64,000 nt of DNA from Abelmoschus esculentus (GCA_035048815.1 JAUCBN010000049.1:4533501-4597500); one strand, 5' to 3'. Positions 1-12,941 are shown, counted from the stretch's first letter. Notes: generated from the letters alone by a model not told the origin. Numbers and translations: made by a program.

Positions 1-3000
1 ATTGTATGCAGTGAAGAATGCCGGCATTAGATCTACAAGAAGATTCTTGAACCGTAGTTCTTGTTGGCAGCGGCAAAGAAGCTCTTCGAGTTGAGGGGAG
101 AGTTTTTTTAACTGGAGTGCGAGAAACATGAATCTGTAAACACAATGCAATTAACAGTAAAAACCCAGATTTCGAATCAAAGAAAACAGTTACAGCTAAC
201 AATCTCTATAAATGTCTTGCACAAGACAGGAACAATATAGAATTTACCGAGTCACGGTTTCTAGAAGGTTCTGTCTTTCTCTTCGGTATTGCAGAAGCTT
301 TTTTCAGAGAACGTTTCGGAGTCTTGGTGGCACTCGAAAGTTTTGAAGTAATCGGCTTGCAAATGACCGTTCCTTCTTGGCTGCTATCAACAGACAAATC
401 TTCTAACCTTCTATTCAGAAAACCCAGTGCCTCGTGATGTACTCCTTTGGTAGAGCAAACTGAATCTTGTTCAGCTCCGGATATGCTTGGATTCAAAGTC
501 CTGTCATTAGCGAAGTATCGGCGCCGCTCCCTGTAAACAGAGAAGCGGGTATCTATGGGATCCGAAAATCTAGTTTTCTTTATATTGGCATCAGGCCAAA
601 GCACGGGCAAAGTATTCCTTCTAGGATTATTAATTTTATGATGAACTTTAACAACATAAGACTGAAGGTGTGGATGCCTGAGCAGTTCCTCAGCCTGTCA
701 AAACCGATGCATACCTCGGATGAGAGGAAAGATCATAAACACATTCCGAAACCATTTCTATATCGAATTGCAATTCAACATGAGAGGAGAGATACATACA
801 CTTGGCCTAAGTTCAGGATTTTTCCGCAGCATGCTTTTAACAAGACCACGGCTGAAAACAAAATCAATGTGATAATTAGACCAAAATGATTCGTCATTCG
901 AAACTCCGACATGTTCGTAAATGAAACAAGGCAAAAGTCAAGTATTTTAGAATGAAAAATAAGGCTTACAAGGCACCGGAATATTTTATCGGAAGCGGAG
1001 CAACTATTGATTTGTTAATCTTGTTTATCAGTGCTTGCATATCCTGCTCAAGATATTTGCTAACAGAAATGAGCAACAGTCGAACATGACATCGAAACAC
1101 CATGAGAAATAAATATGAGATGCCACATGCAGTTTATCTCGGATGACCTAGATGTCCCGGTGAAACCGTAATAGTGACAAGCATGATGCAGAAAATTCAC
1201 GAGGACCGAATAAATGCAGTGATTCCGAGTTTGTATGTAAGATTTTAAACAAACAACAGCTTGAAACATTACAAACTATATACACTTGCCTACGGAACAG
1301 AATGTCCAATAAGGCAGCCCTGTAAAAGTTTGGACTCGACATGGCACGAGACCATTTGGATGCTACCCTCAACATCTTAATTCACCATCTAAAACATTTA
1401 TAAACGGAATATTTTGTAAAGAGTATATGCAGTAATGAATAATCAAAACCATATGTTATCAGAATCCGAGTCTAAGAAGTCCTAACCAGACTAACAAAAG
1501 GGTGTATATGCAACAAGCTTCAAATAATTACAAAAGGAAGAATAAAACAACTCACAAATGCTTTAAATGCAGGCTTGAGAGAAGTCATTTCATACATGCA
1601 GCACCCTGGAAAAATATTTTCGAGTCATATAAACACATAGAGATCGAAATTCTAGAAGTCTTATTGAGACCAACTGACAAGCACAAGCATTGTCTGGTGA
1701 AGCATGTTTACCTAATGACCAGATATCTGACTTAGAACCATATGGTATATCGGCCAAAAGCTCGGGACACATATAGCTTGGAGTTCCGACAACCTTCAAA
1801 AAAAGAAAAAAAAAATAATTACGAGCGATAAAATCAAGTGACACATTTAATTCTCAAAGGTTACATAATTCATATTTTACTTACAGATGAGGCAAGATCA
1901 TCTGAAGTCAGAATTTTGGCAAGTCCAAAATCACCTGCATCAGTGTTGATCACATTTGTGTTAGGAGAAGTTGTATTCTCTATAGAAGGATTTATGTGAA
2001 AATACCGAAAATCACTCACCAAGACGTATGTCATGATCTTTTGTCAAGAAGATGTTTGAACACTGAAAAAAAATGAAACAACATATCATTAAAGCTACTT
2101 GGGGCATTTTCGAAGAGATTTACACCTTCCACAAGAGCATAAAAGCAAGCCATGAACCTTGACATCGCGATGAAGAATGTGATTCAAGTGCAAATAGTCA
2201 AGAGCCATCAGGAGCTGAACAAGCCACTTGCACAGTTTCTGAACATGCACAGAAGAAAATTTTCGGAGTTATGATTCTTCAAAGAATAAAGTTCAACACG
2301 AGGGAAAGAGAACAGAGGAACAAAAAGTACTGAAGTTAAAAGCATGGGAATAAACAAACCTCTTCAGAGAAAAGCATGCCATTTGCTTTCTTTATGGCTT
2401 CAGCCCTGTTTTATACAGAAAATCTCATTATGATTTGCTCAGTTCTTGCGAGGTTCTTCGAGTTACAAAAATAAATACACTATCTCACAAATCTCGGTAT
2501 CAGCAGAAAAATGAAACTTACATGTCTCCACCTTCACAATAACCTATAATAATGCCTACATAGCAACCCTGGTACCAAAGACATAATGTGAACACGTGTT
2601 AGGCTCTTCGAGAAAGTTTCGATATTTATGTCGCGACAAATTGACAATCATGACATTATTGTGAGGTATCTGGAAATGTCCAAAAAGGGACGAGAGTTGA
2701 GGCTTGTCCAGCACAGCAGTAGCCGTTAAATGGAAATAGCAAAAGTACCTTTTCCACCCAGGAATCTTTGTACTCCACAATAAATGGATTTCGGATTTTA
2801 GAAATGAGCTCCATCTACATGAACAAATTGAAATGTTAGTCTATAGATCGAATTAAACTAGGTTCATACCAATGAAACATGATGTAGGGAAGCAACTAGG
2901 ACAACAACTCTAGTACAAGTTTGGTCCAGCCAGACTTCAATGTTGTTCCATGTCCAAAAATGACAACACGTTAATCGAATATAAAGCAACTGGAATCCAT

Positions 3001-3356
3001 CTTTTCTTTTCTCACTAATGTTTGCATTAATAAAGTACAAAAGGAATAGAAAAGACCTATGAATAAATCATACGAACCTCCTGATGAGCAGATCTCCGTG
3101 ACCTATCAGTCTGGCGAGCTAGACGAATCTTTTTCAGCACATACCTTATTAACATTCCCAAAGATAACAGAAAGGACAAATCAGTTGTCAAAAGATGAAG
3201 CAAATAACCATGTCAAACTGTTCATCTTATCATATATGTCATATGTGATAGAGTACTTTAGCAATCTTACTTCTTCTTTTCATGCTTATGCCTCACTAGA
3301 AGAGCTGAACCGAAAGCTCCCTTCCCAATTTGCTCCAATACTTCATATTGCTCCAT
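1..3356 (-). CDS. NEK: NIMA-related serine/threonine protein kinase (plant NEK1-4 type), 14 exons, 3' end off window
   Basis: Plant NEK kinases phosphorylate Ser/Thr and are linked to microtubules and directional cell growth (family knowledge). Exons read on the minus strand: 3356-3271, 3144-3078, 2814-2749, 2568-2522, 2405-2360, 2238-2158, 2062-2020, 1934-1885, 1793-1712, 1605-1556, 1043-970, 851-800, 694-248, 133-1 (partial). Every junction is GT-AG and the phases add up: 397 codons before the partial last exon. The start ATG (3356) gives MEQYEVLEQIGKGAFGSA, the usual NEK N-terminus. Visible kinase parts: glycine loop GKGAFG (residues 11-16), Lys in YVLKK (about 33), HRDVK (127-131), DFG (147-149), TPSYMCPE (166-173). 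The kinase domain ends near residue 260. A basic, Ser/Thr-rich tail follows, reaching ARRAS-like text (TRRASLPLPTRTT) in the last exon, as in plant NEKs. No break is seen. The exact paralogue (NEK2/NEK3-like tail) is uncertain. Confidence 0.5.
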
Positions 3357-4445
3357 GTTAAAAAAGGATGTACTTGATTCCTTTACTGTATGATACCAAA
3401 GAAAACATGTCAGGGCATATTATAGACATAAATCCTTCACAAAAGCTAGAGATGCAAAAGAATATACAGTAATTTCTAGCAAAAGGAATATTTACTATCC
3501 GTCCAGATGTAGAAATTGAGAACAAGGAACTTCTGCATTATATGAAGAAGATAACATTGGAAGACTCAAACTTCACGGAAAACAGTTTATGATTGAACAA
3601 AGCTTGAGTTCCCTTTGCATTCAGGTCTAAAGAGGGCTAATCTAAACAATGGTTCTCAACATCTTCAAACAACAATATTAAAAGGCTTCAAATACATCAA
3701 CTTCATGTCAGAATCTTGTGTAAAAAAGTTTGTATTGTATACCATCAAGCTAAATTACTAAGTTTAGTCCAACCCCAGAATTGCTAGCTCGGTAAAGAAT
3801 CCATTTTTCACTTGTATTAAGCTTAATTTGACTGGTGTAAGCTTCCTATTTAGGGCTAAAGTAAACAAAACACAAAAAACAGTTGAATAGAAGAGGAAAT
3901 TGAAGAGAGCAGTGGAAAAGTAGAAAGAAAGTATCTGAGTGAAGCAGATAATGTACATTACAAGTAAACTTCCCTCTCAGCTTCAAAGCACCTAAGAAAA
4001 ATAAAAATAAAACATTAGCAACTACAATCCATCATCAAGAAAGCAAAGAACTTGAAAAAGGGAAAATGCAGCTTTTTCTGAAGAAATTCTAAAAGAAAAG
4101 GAAAAGAAAAACACCCAATGAACAGTAAAGAGAGAAGAAGAAAAGGAAATCTACAGATTCAGAGTAAAAAGAGGTCTGTTCTATGTACCTGAGTTTAATA
4201 GTAATAAAGGGTGTGTAAGATATTGAACCAAAGAGATCACAAGGAGAAGAATAATGTGGACTTAGGCATTTGAGCAGAAGCTAAACAAATACTGTTTACA
4301 GTACAAAGAAAGAGGAGGGGGAGAACAAGAAGAAGAAGCAAAGGAAGCTGCTGCCTGCTGCAGTTGTTTTGCCATTGGGTTGTTTTTAGTTTCAAGGAAG
4401 AAAATGACAGAAGTTTGAGAGAGAGGGAGCTTGAAATAGTAGATT
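3357..4445 (-). other. 5' leader region of the NEK gene, probably with intron(s)
   Basis: On the minus strand the start of this stretch (4445-4240) is rich in CT runs such as ctccctctctctc, typical of a plant 5' untranslated leader. Just before the ATG there is a plausible splice acceptor (tacag ending at 3386), so a leader intron is likely and the last leader exon would be 3385-3357. Other possible acceptors lie near 3990 and 4187. The short open frames here (for example 3958-3764 and 4452-4237) have no protein-like features. Splice sites of the leader are inferred, not proven. Confidence 0.5.
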
Positions 4446-4463
4446 GGACCACAATATAATGAA

Positions 4464-4478
4464 TAATATATATATAAA
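4464..4478 (-). promoter_or_regulatory. TATA-like box of the NEK gene
   Basis: On the minus strand the sequence reads atttatatatatattat, about 30 bases upstream of the pyrimidine-rich stretch that looks like the transcript start (near 4440). The position and the CT-rich downstream region fit a plant core promoter. The neighbourhood is A/T-rich, so a chance match is possible. Confidence 0.5.
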
Positions 4479-4479
4479 T

Positions 4480-5690
4480 CTGAACTTTTATGGGAAAAAA
4501 TGAAAGAAAGTGGTGGTGTTGGATACCAAGATTAGTTTAATGGAGGTTTTAGTTAATGGTGGACAAAGATTGTTGATTAGTGAAGAGTGAGGGAGTGAGG
4601 GGAGCTCATAGTTATGTTTAACTTTTGATAAGCATTGTATATAATTGCTAAGGATGCAAACAAAAGTAGAAACAAAGTTGATGATTAAGACAGTTTTAGA
4701 AGAACAAAAATACTATATTTTTTAGATTATGTCTATTTTTATAAAAACACTTAAACAATAAATTTTAATTTTTTATATCTTAAACATTAAATTCTTTTAA
4801 AGATAGAAATATAATATCTCAGTAAAAAAAAATATTAAAAAATTTAAAAATCAAATTAAAGATAAAACAATAGCTTAGAGATTATCTAGGTAATTTATTT
4901 ATTTTATTATGCTAAATCAGTTTTTCGTTAAAGTCTTACAACAATAAGCGTTTCAGTGATAAAAAAATTTATAAATAAAAAATATAAGTGACTTTATCAA
5001 TCGTTTTTTAAAATGGGTGACTAAATTTATATCGAAAGAAAATAAAATGTATTTTTGATAATTAACCCTTAAATTAAAGTGAATGGTAAGAAAAGGGAAA
5101 AAAGATGGGTCAAAATAGGAATCATGTTAACTTAAAGTAGTTGTTTGATATTTTTATTACTTTTATGACTGTTGTGAAAAGGATAGAACAAAGCATAAAC
5201 TCAAAGAAGAGTCAAAGTGAAATAAAAATATATATTACTAAAAAGAATTAAGGGTTTGTTCAGTAAATTTGTCAGCTTTTGTGGGCTTTTTCATAATTTC
5301 TCCACTTTCACTAAAATTCAAGCACTGATGGAAGAAGACCGACATAAAGAGAGACCAAGTGGGGGCCCAAACACACCTTTCGACTGATCTGCAATCACGA
5401 AGCGGTGCGTTTCTTACTATCTTAAATTACTGAAAACCCATTCTTTGTTTGTCGAATTTACTAAAAGTGGGACTCGGGTCATTGGAGAATGGGTCTGGGA
5501 TGTCGTTTTGCAGTAAGTGGGGCCCGATGGGTATGGTTTTGTTTGGGAAGTGGGTCAAGTTTTGCCCGGTCATATCCAACTTAAATTCTCTTTCACATAT
5601 GGTTTTCTCAATTAATAATTAATTTATTGACTATTTATGGTATTGTAAAAAAATAAAAAATCTTTTCTCACATCAAGTTTTAGCTTTTTT
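4480..5690. other. Upstream intergenic DNA of the NEK gene
   Basis: No coding frame or recognisable transposon is seen. 4680-5260 is very A/T-rich. 5320-5600 is less so and looks like unique sequence (for example gtgggggcccaaacac), possibly promoter of the NEK gene or of a lost gene. Nothing more can be supported. Confidence 0.5.
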
Positions 5691-5696
5691 TTTATA

Positions 5697-5985
5697 GGTG
5701 ATTGGCAACTATTTAATATTAGTCGTCGATCATCGGATTTATTAATTTTTTTATTTTTATTTCTCTCGTGTTTAATAAAAAAAATTGTCTTTATTACACA
5801 TATTTTCTATCTTGTGACATGTTTTTTTTTTTGGTTTGTTTTATCTATCCTTGTGTCATGATTCAATATACCCTAACGATCGATTGTTGTAGAGATTTTA
5901 AGTTGATTTGATCCCATTATTTTTTAGATCAATTGTAATTATGATATTTTCTATGGATTTAATAAAATCTAGTGTGTTGTGAATA
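5697..5985. repeat. Unclassified dispersed repeat, copy A (shorter)
   Basis: This stretch aligns, with gaps, to 23815-24460. Shared landmarks in the same order are: a hairpin-like segment (tggcaact...atcatcgg here, a perfect palindrome in the other copy), gtgacatg, ataccctaacgatcg (ataccctagcgatcg in the other), tagagatt, and tatggatttaataaaa. The other copy has about 250 extra bases in the middle. The class is unknown. The right part overlaps the presumed copia LTR (5885-6209), so one of the two boundaries must be wrong or the repeat is part of that LTR family. Confidence 0.5.
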
Positions 5986-6224
5986 AAGTAAATAACAAGA
6001 ATAAAATGAGAGAATAAAGATGGGAGACAAGAGAGAGATTTTATTATATTCTCAAAGTAGTGTTGTGCACAATGTTTTGTCTAAAAGTCTATATTTATAG
6101 GCATAAGATAGAAACCCTAATTCCAATTGATATTAAACCCTAATACTAGAGCCCATTAAAGTTTAACTTAATATATGGATATCCACCATAAATAAATATA
6201 TTCATAACACCCCCTTGGATATCT

Positions 6225-6410
6225 ATGAAGATAATGCGCCTCGTTAAAACCTTACTAAGATAAAAACCCTGTGGAAAAAAAATTCTTAGTGAAGGAAACA
6301 GAGTACACACATCTTTAATACGCATAACATATTGCCTCATTAAAAACCTTACCAAGAAAACCCATTGGGACAAAACCTCGGTTAAGGGAAAAAGAGTACA
6401 ATGCGTATTT
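6225..6410 (-). repeat. Two-copy direct repeat in the copia 3' untranslated region
   Basis: On the plus strand, two related blocks start at gcctcgttaaaaccttac (6238) and gcctcattaaaaaccttac (6334), a period of 96 bases. Each runs through a 'ggaaacagagtac' or 'gggaaaaagagtac' end. They sit just before the polypurine tract of the copia element. The single open frame across them (6460-6146) gives two parallel CTLFP blocks, which is an echo of the repeat and not a gene. Confidence 0.5.
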
Positions 6411-7199
6411 ACTCCCCTCATGAAAATATCACATAAGATCTTTGAATCTTCATAATTCAATATTGAATAAAATCTTCAAATATTGAAGTAAATTATGCAC
6501 TAGTGGATAAATCTTCCAAATTCTTACTTGAAATGATTCATTGAATATTATTCTTCTGAAGATCATGAGGGACAAAACTTTAAAGAAATATGTTTCGTTT
6601 TATCATATTTGATGTATCCACCTTGAGATATAAATTTTGCATTGTCTCTGCACATAATAGCTTGCATCTTATCTTGTGAAAGACATTCACATATCTTTAG
6701 AATATGTTTAGCCAAACACATATTTCAGTTTTGCCTCATGCATAACAATTATTTAAAGGTAATGATCTCGTAGCACTTAAATAATATTTCTAGACCAGCT
6801 AAGATACGATACTTCCAGATCAAATAATGTATATATTATGCTTTTAGACAAAGAATATCATTACTCTTTTCTTGAGGCAGAAAGAATCTTTGTTTACACT
6901 AAGAGACCTAACAACCATAAGGGTGATCAATGAATATGCGTTATGCATTTAAAGTCTCTATCAACATTTTTCTTTATGTCGATTGATTCACAAGGATTTG
7001 AGAAGATTTCTTCACGAGTCTCAACGATATTCAAATTATCGACATACACAACAATAAAAATTCAGAGCTAAACATCTTAATAAAAATGCTCAGGGAAATT
7101 AAACAATTCATATAGCATTATGCTAATAAGTATTCAATGAGGCGATCATATCAAATACGCCTAAATTGTTTCAAGTCATAAAAAGATATATTCAATATG

Positions 7200-8290
7200 A
7201 TTGAATAATGTTCTCGAGAACTTGAATTAACTGCTTATGACAATTTAAATATTTCCAGAAGTTCCAGGTAGATATTACTATTAAGAGGTCCATTCAAATA
7301 GGATGTAACAACATCCATTAGGCAGAAATCGAATAATTTTATTTATTGTCAGACTGATCAAAATCTAAAAGTAGTTGCATCTACCAACGAGGAATATATT
7401 TTCCTCATAATCAATTTCATGTTTTTGTGAGAATCCTTGTTCAACCAAATGAGCTTATATCTCATGATTTCCCCTTTTGATTTCTCTTTCTCACAAAGGC
7501 TCATTTATATCCACGAGCTTTACACATTTCAATGTACGGGCTATAGGCCCAAATACTTCTCTTTTCGAAAGAGATTTTAGTTTCGCCTTAATTGCCTTTT
7601 TCTTGGTGGCCAACCATTTCTTTGTTTACATTGCCCAATTGACAATGATTCATGATCCACATCATCAAATAAAATCTCTAGTGCTATATTGCATGCAAAA
7701 ATATTATCAACGTCGATTTAATTTTAGTTCCACTTATTACTAGACATGACATAATCTATTGAGATCTCTTTATTATCAGGTACCTAATTCATGTCAATGT
7801 CTCTATTGGAGACCTTTTAATCTCTACTTGAGATTTTCATAATTCATTGATTCCTCAATCATACCATCATAAAATATAGCTCCTTTTCTTTTTCGAGGAT
7901 TTCTTTATCTTTGGAACTTACTTGTCTACTACACTTCAAGCGTAAGTTAGACTCATTAACAACTAGAGTTTCTGCTTTCAGGACATCAAATTTAATCAGA
8001 GCATTCATAGCTGGTATACGTGACATAGTCACTCTTTTAGGGTTAGCAAAATCATCTAGCAATTGATTTGCTAAATGAATTATCCTTTGAACTTATAGTT
8101 CACATTGTATAGTACGTGAATCAAAATGAGAAAATGATAATTCATTCCAACGTTTTTCTTTCCCCAGCTATTTTTTTCTCCCCCTAATGTTGGATAAACT
8201 GACTCATTAAAATGATAGTCAGTAAATCTGGTTGTAAATAAATTCTCTATCAAAAGTTCAAGATATTTAAATCTTATATATATTTCCAAT
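7200..8290 (-). pseudogene. Copia integrase-RT linker and reverse transcriptase remnant
   Basis: Minus-strand pieces in order: FTTRFTDYHFNESVYPTLGG (8230-8170), then RIPAMNALIKF and SKDKEILEKEKEL (8010-7870), which match the known linker ending in GSKDKNPRK-like text. Next come QCKQRNGWPP (near 7640) and RYKLIWLNKDSHK, matching the RYKARLVAQGFSQ block of copia RT, and LVDATTFRF near 7370. Stops and frameshifts occur every few dozen codons. The order and spacing make the copia assignment firm although nothing is translatable. Confidence 0.5.
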
Positions 8291-9819
8291 AAAACTCATC
8301 TTTATGCGTTGTAGTGGAGCAATTAGAACATATATCGCACACTAAAAATCTAAGATGAGAAATATTTGGTTCCAGACCAAAAACCATTTATAATGGGGAG
8401 AACTTATAATAATTTGTTGGCTTAATGCGAATTAGTGATACTACATATAAAATTACATATCATCAACATTATCAAGACCGATTGTCTTTATAAGATAATT
8501 TGGAAAATGTGCTCGTAATTTTATCAACTGAGCAAGTAGCCTCGCAAACACCAAGTTACGGGTTAATAACAAGGATACATATAACCATATAGTCGATACA
8601 TCGATAAAAATTGTAAAATATCTAGATGGTCTTTAAAAAAGGTGTATGGGCTCATATATATCACCTTGTATCCGTTCTAGAAAATTAATAGATTTACACT
8701 CTATCTTAGATGTTGATGATTGAATAATCAAATTGATTTCATAGCAAGTATCACATGAAAAATTACCATGAAGAAAATCTTAGTTCTTCAATAAATGACC
8801 ACATGAAAGTGTCAGCAAATTTTTGCATCATAATTGAACCGGGATGGTCTAACCGGTCATGCAAATAAAATTATCAGTAAACATCTAGTTTACAATAGCA
8901 TGAGCTTCAATTTGTATAATTCTTATGCAGTACAATATGGATGTCAGTGTATGTAATTTTGCTAAGATTTCCTTATTGCCTTGAGTTATACTTTTAATAT
9001 TGAGATAGTCAGCATCCCCTTGACTAATATTCTCAATATATTTCTGCAAATATCTTTAAAATTTAATAAGTTTCTTCGCGACTTTGATAAGCATAATGCA
9101 CTGTAAATATGAGATAAAGTTTCATTTGGAAATAACATATTTGCTCAGTTGGAGCCTTCTGTGATATTATTACTTCCGGATATAGTACTCACATTAATCT
9201 CTTGTATTTAAAATGGAAAAATATGTATAATTATGCACATTTTAATATGTGTTTTATTTCATTCATTTCGGGGAATGAAAAATATTAAATATAGCACATT
9301 ATATCAAATTTTTTATCTATCAAAGATAAACTCTCAAAAGCTCTTCCTAAGCATTTATATTTCAGTACTTTAAGATATAATACTCACATTTTCCCTTGTA
9401 TTTAATTGGGAAAATATTTCTTATGCTTAAATAGTATGAGTACTTGCACTATCTACGAAGCATAAATAGCTACAATTCATTGTATATTTTATTCTGAAAA
9501 TAATAATGCATCAAAGGATAAATTAATATAAAGCGTAAATAAATAACATTTAAAGTAAATTAACATAAAACGTAAATAAATAATATATAAAATAAATTAA
9601 CATAAATAAATAGTAAATAAAAATAAATTAACATAAAACAAAATAAATAAAGATCAATTATTTCTTTTAGATGTTATAAAGGAAATAAAATAAATGGTGA
9701 ATTATTCTCTTGAAGGATTATGAGAAAATTAATAATATCCAATTGAGTAGGACCAAAAATGCCATAATTATTTTACGTCACAAAAAAATTTGTTTATTCT
9801 TTCATTTATCATATATGAT

Positions 9820-10260
9820 TATGGATAAAGTCCATAATATTTCGGCGTTTGACAAGTACGAGACCAATGGTTTGTACCATTGCATTGATAACATAAACAT
9901 TTGATATGATCTCTATCATTCTTGTCATCCTTATAATTCCACTTCTAGTGGATATAAGCATTCTCAAAAGAATCATCTTATCTATGTTTATTTTATGACC
10001 TCAATTGCAACCACAATTACTAATGTGGCTTTTATTCATTCCGTTATAAAATATCACATCCACTTCAAGGAATGAAACGGAGACTAATAGATATTTAAAA
10101 CCTTTTCATGTTATTGTGTCTGTAAGACAATATTAATGTGTGAAATGTCAAATATATTTTCTAACATATCTTCATCAGTGATACTCTGGTATATAATTGA
10201 GTTTTATTCACTAACCATGTAGTGAATTATCACGTTTGCATTCACTTTATGGAATGAAAC
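9820..10260 (-). pseudogene. Copia gag remnant with CCHC zinc knuckle
   Basis: On the minus strand a shifted frame gives CYQCNGTNHWSRTCQTPKYY near 9895-9835, a C-x2-C-x4-H-x4-C nucleic-acid-binding knuckle of retroelement Gag (spacing visible, frames shifted around it). Upstream, DEDMLENIF near 10175 resembles the DEDLLEKTF block of Tork-type copia Gag. Several stops and frameshifts separate the pieces, so no product is expected. Confidence 0.5.
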
Positions 10261-10449
10261 AAATTCAATAATCCCATAGAATAAACATCATGCTTGCATT
10301 CACTTTAGGGAATGACATAAATCAAATAATCACATGGATAAATTAAATATAAGAGTCATAAAAACTATTCATGAAAGTAAATTATATATCCAAAATCAAT
10401 ATGAAATGCCAAAATATAAATAAAAAAATCATCATGATAATAAATCATT

Positions 10450-11339
10450 ATAATCTTATCAGTCAATGAAAAGTCAATTTAACTTTAAAAATTAAAAAAA
10501 ATAATAAAAGAGTATAATAAAAAAATATATCATAAAAGTATTATTATTCTTAAAAAAAATAATGAGTATCCATAGTTGATAACTAACATTACAACTAATC
10601 ACTCGGGCAAGCAAAAATAATGAAAGTTGAACATAGAGAAAAAAATAAGATGAAGAGGATAAACCTATTTTAATGATACGGAAGATTAAATATATAATTA
10701 TTTAAATTATTTCTATTTTAATAGTTAAAATAAGATTAAATTAATAATTTATGGATTATTTAAGTAATTTATTTTTTTATTGTATCATATTTATTTTTTA
10801 TTAATATTTAATAATAATAAATGATTAATTGATCAAAAATTTATATCCAAAAACATAAATAACTTTAATTTTTATACTGAAAAATATAAATAATCATTTT
10901 AATAATTAACTATAAAATAAAATTAATAATTTTAATTTTAATTTTCGAACTGCTTCACTACATGTCAACCCTCGAAAAAAGTGATCCACAGTAATGTGTC
11001 ATGAAGTTTTAAATATATAGATCATTTTAAGTTTTTTTTTAGGAAAATCGATTGTTTAAAATTTATTTTAAAATATATATCAATTTTTACGGTGCAGATA
11101 TGACGACTTAGGGGGAGAACGTTATATGCAAGTGGTGATCTTTATTTTTTAAATTTTTATAAAATTTGAATTGAAAACATCACCTACATATGATATTTTT
11201 CTACCTTTACCATAAATATTGATCTAGATTTCCAAATATATATAAAAATCACTTGTATTTCAAAATAAAAATTTAAGTTGAATTATTCTCAAAATTATAT
11301 CCACGTGCCATCGTAAACTATCAAAGAATAAAGGAAAAT
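10450..11339. other. A/T-rich intergenic DNA, nothing recognisable
   Basis: Long A/T runs and no coding frame or terminal repeat that I can define. It may contain the eroded 5' end of the copia element to its left. Confidence 0.5.
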
Positions 11340-11590
11340 TCTACGACGGGCGTCGAACATCGTTGAAAACCATTAATGTTGAACATTGTTGAACACTATT
11401 AAATTAATTAATAAAAATTTAAAATCTCAAGAACTCGGTATGTAATTAATAAAAGTGTGATAAACTCAACATATAATTAATAATTGTATGATTAGTCCTT
11501 TAGATTTTTATTCTTTATAAATTAATTTAATAATGTTCAACGATATTCAACATTAATGATGTTTAACGGTGTTCGACGTCCATTGTAGAC
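11340..11590. mobile_element. MITE with long terminal inverted repeats
   Basis: The left arm starts tctacgacgggcgtcgaaca (11340) and the right arm, read on the minus strand from 11589, starts tctacaatggacgtcgaaca. The two arms stay alignable for about 70 bases, through gttgaacattgttgaacac on the left and gttgaatatcgttgaacat on the right, to attaaattaat. The centre is A/T-rich and non-coding. Size about 250 bases. No clear target duplication was found, so the superfamily stays open. Confidence 0.5.
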
Positions 11591-11870
11591 TCATCCAAAA
11601 ATAAAATACGATAATATTATCTAAATAATGTGGTGGGTTTTTATTTTATAAAATAAAATAGATGTTTTTTTTAAACAAATTTCGAATTAAAGAACGATGA
11701 TGAGAAACATCTGAGAATGTTTTATTTGAAGTTATATGGATTTTTAAACGGATTTATTTTTTATAATTAAATTTATTGAATTATTTTTAATTAGAACCAA
11801 ATAAATAAAATGTAAATATTTTATGTAATATAACTATTATTAAATCAAGTTATATTAGACGTCTGGTTTC
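11591..11870. other. A/T-rich spacer
   Basis: No gene or terminal repeat seen between the MITE and the next hAT-like element. Confidence 0.5.
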
Positions 11871-11878
11871 ATTTTAAC

Positions 11879-12727
11879 TATGGTGTTTAAAAATATCTAA
11901 TCTGATTGATTCGATCTCACTATTCGATTACCTGAATCTAACTAATTGGGTATGTATCCGATTTTTTTTTTATACGGGTCAGATACCCGACTCATTATTT
12001 CTTGAGTCGGGCCCGGGTCATAAAATTGAAAATTTTCGGGTACCCTATTACTTTCGGCTAACTGATTCTTATATTTTTTATTTTTAAATATAATTATTAT
12101 TTAAATAAAATATTTTATATTCACTATATTTCTAAATCAAACAATCTAATTTTTAAATTTAGATCTCTCAAACTTAATTTTTTTTTAAAAAAGCAGGGAA
12201 TCAAGATTTATAATAAAATAATAAATTTAATTTTACGAGTTAGAAAAATTTGAACTTTACATAATTAGATATACATTATTTTATTTAAATAAATTAAACT
12301 AATTAAAAGTTAAAATAAATTAAAAATATTAATAATAAGCTTTTTTTTTAAATTTCTCGTCTTTTTTTATCATTATTTATATATTAAAATAAACTAAAGT
12401 AATTAAAAATATTAATATAAAACTTTTATGTCTATGTTTTGTTTCGAATTAGATTATGTAATTTGGGTCTTAAACTTTATGTTTTCATTATCTAATTACG
12501 GTATTAAAACTTTATGTTTAGATATTGGATTATGTAAATCGAATTTTTAAATTTATGTATTTTTTAAGATTAAATTTAAAATTTATTTAAAAAAATTAAA
12601 AAATCGGGTACCCGTTATCCGAATTTTCAGATACCTAAAAAATCTTGATCGAGACATGGAACGATCTTGTAAATACTTGATCTCCTAAATACCAGGTACT
12701 TCGGATACCCGAATTTAAACGCCCCTA
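11879..12727. mobile_element. Non-autonomous hAT-like element, perfect 8-bp target duplication
   Basis: The element is flanked by the identical octamer attttaac at 11871-11878 and 12728-12735. Its left end is TATGGTGTTTAAA and its right end, read on the minus strand, is TAGGGGCGTTTAAATTCGGG: an imperfect inverted repeat beginning TA(G/T)GG, as in plant hAT elements. Subterminal regions carry many 'gggtaccc', 'ggatacccg' and 'gggtc' strings (for example 11955-12055 and 12600-12715). The 849-base body is A/T-rich with no transposase frame. The 8-bp duplication is the hAT hallmark; the ends are degenerate. Confidence 0.5.
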
Positions 12728-12941
12728 ATTTTAACCATAGAATAAATATTGTAATAAAACTTTAATTGATTGATTAAATTATAACTTTTAAGATAAATGG
12801 ACTCATTCATAATTAAACACATAATTAAATGACATGTAATGTATTTAACCCATTATCAAAATTGCTTGGAATATTCAACTTCTCATCTCCCTTTTCCTTG
12901 GCTTATTCAAACATATGCACTTATGCATACATCCTCGCACT

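Larger units (their letters stand above)
5885..10450 (-). mobile_element. Decayed Ty1/copia retrotransposon, 3' part with one LTR
   Basis: Reading on the minus strand, gag zinc-knuckle, integrase-RT linker, RT and 3' end follow each other in copia order from about 10.26 kb down to 6.2 kb. A polypurine tract (ccaaggggg) lies directly before a presumed 3' LTR that starts TGTTATGAA at 6209 and may end in ACAACA at 5885 (about 325 bases). No 5' LTR was found between 10.3 and 11 kb, so the element seems truncated at its 5' end. All frames are broken by many stops and indels, pointing to an old insertion. The left LTR limit is uncertain because the repeat described at 5697-5985 runs across it. Confidence 0.5.

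Noticed and set aside
467..889. Plus-strand open frame of 140 codons
   Set aside because: It lies antisense to NEK exons 12 and 13 and has no motif of its own.
1060..1375. Minus-strand open frames inside the NEK gene
   Set aside because: They lie in the intron between exons 10 and 11 and contain no NEK homology.
3059..3361. Plus-strand open frame of 100 codons
   Set aside because: Antisense of NEK exons 1 and 2 and the intron between; the minus strand encodes the kinase N-terminus.
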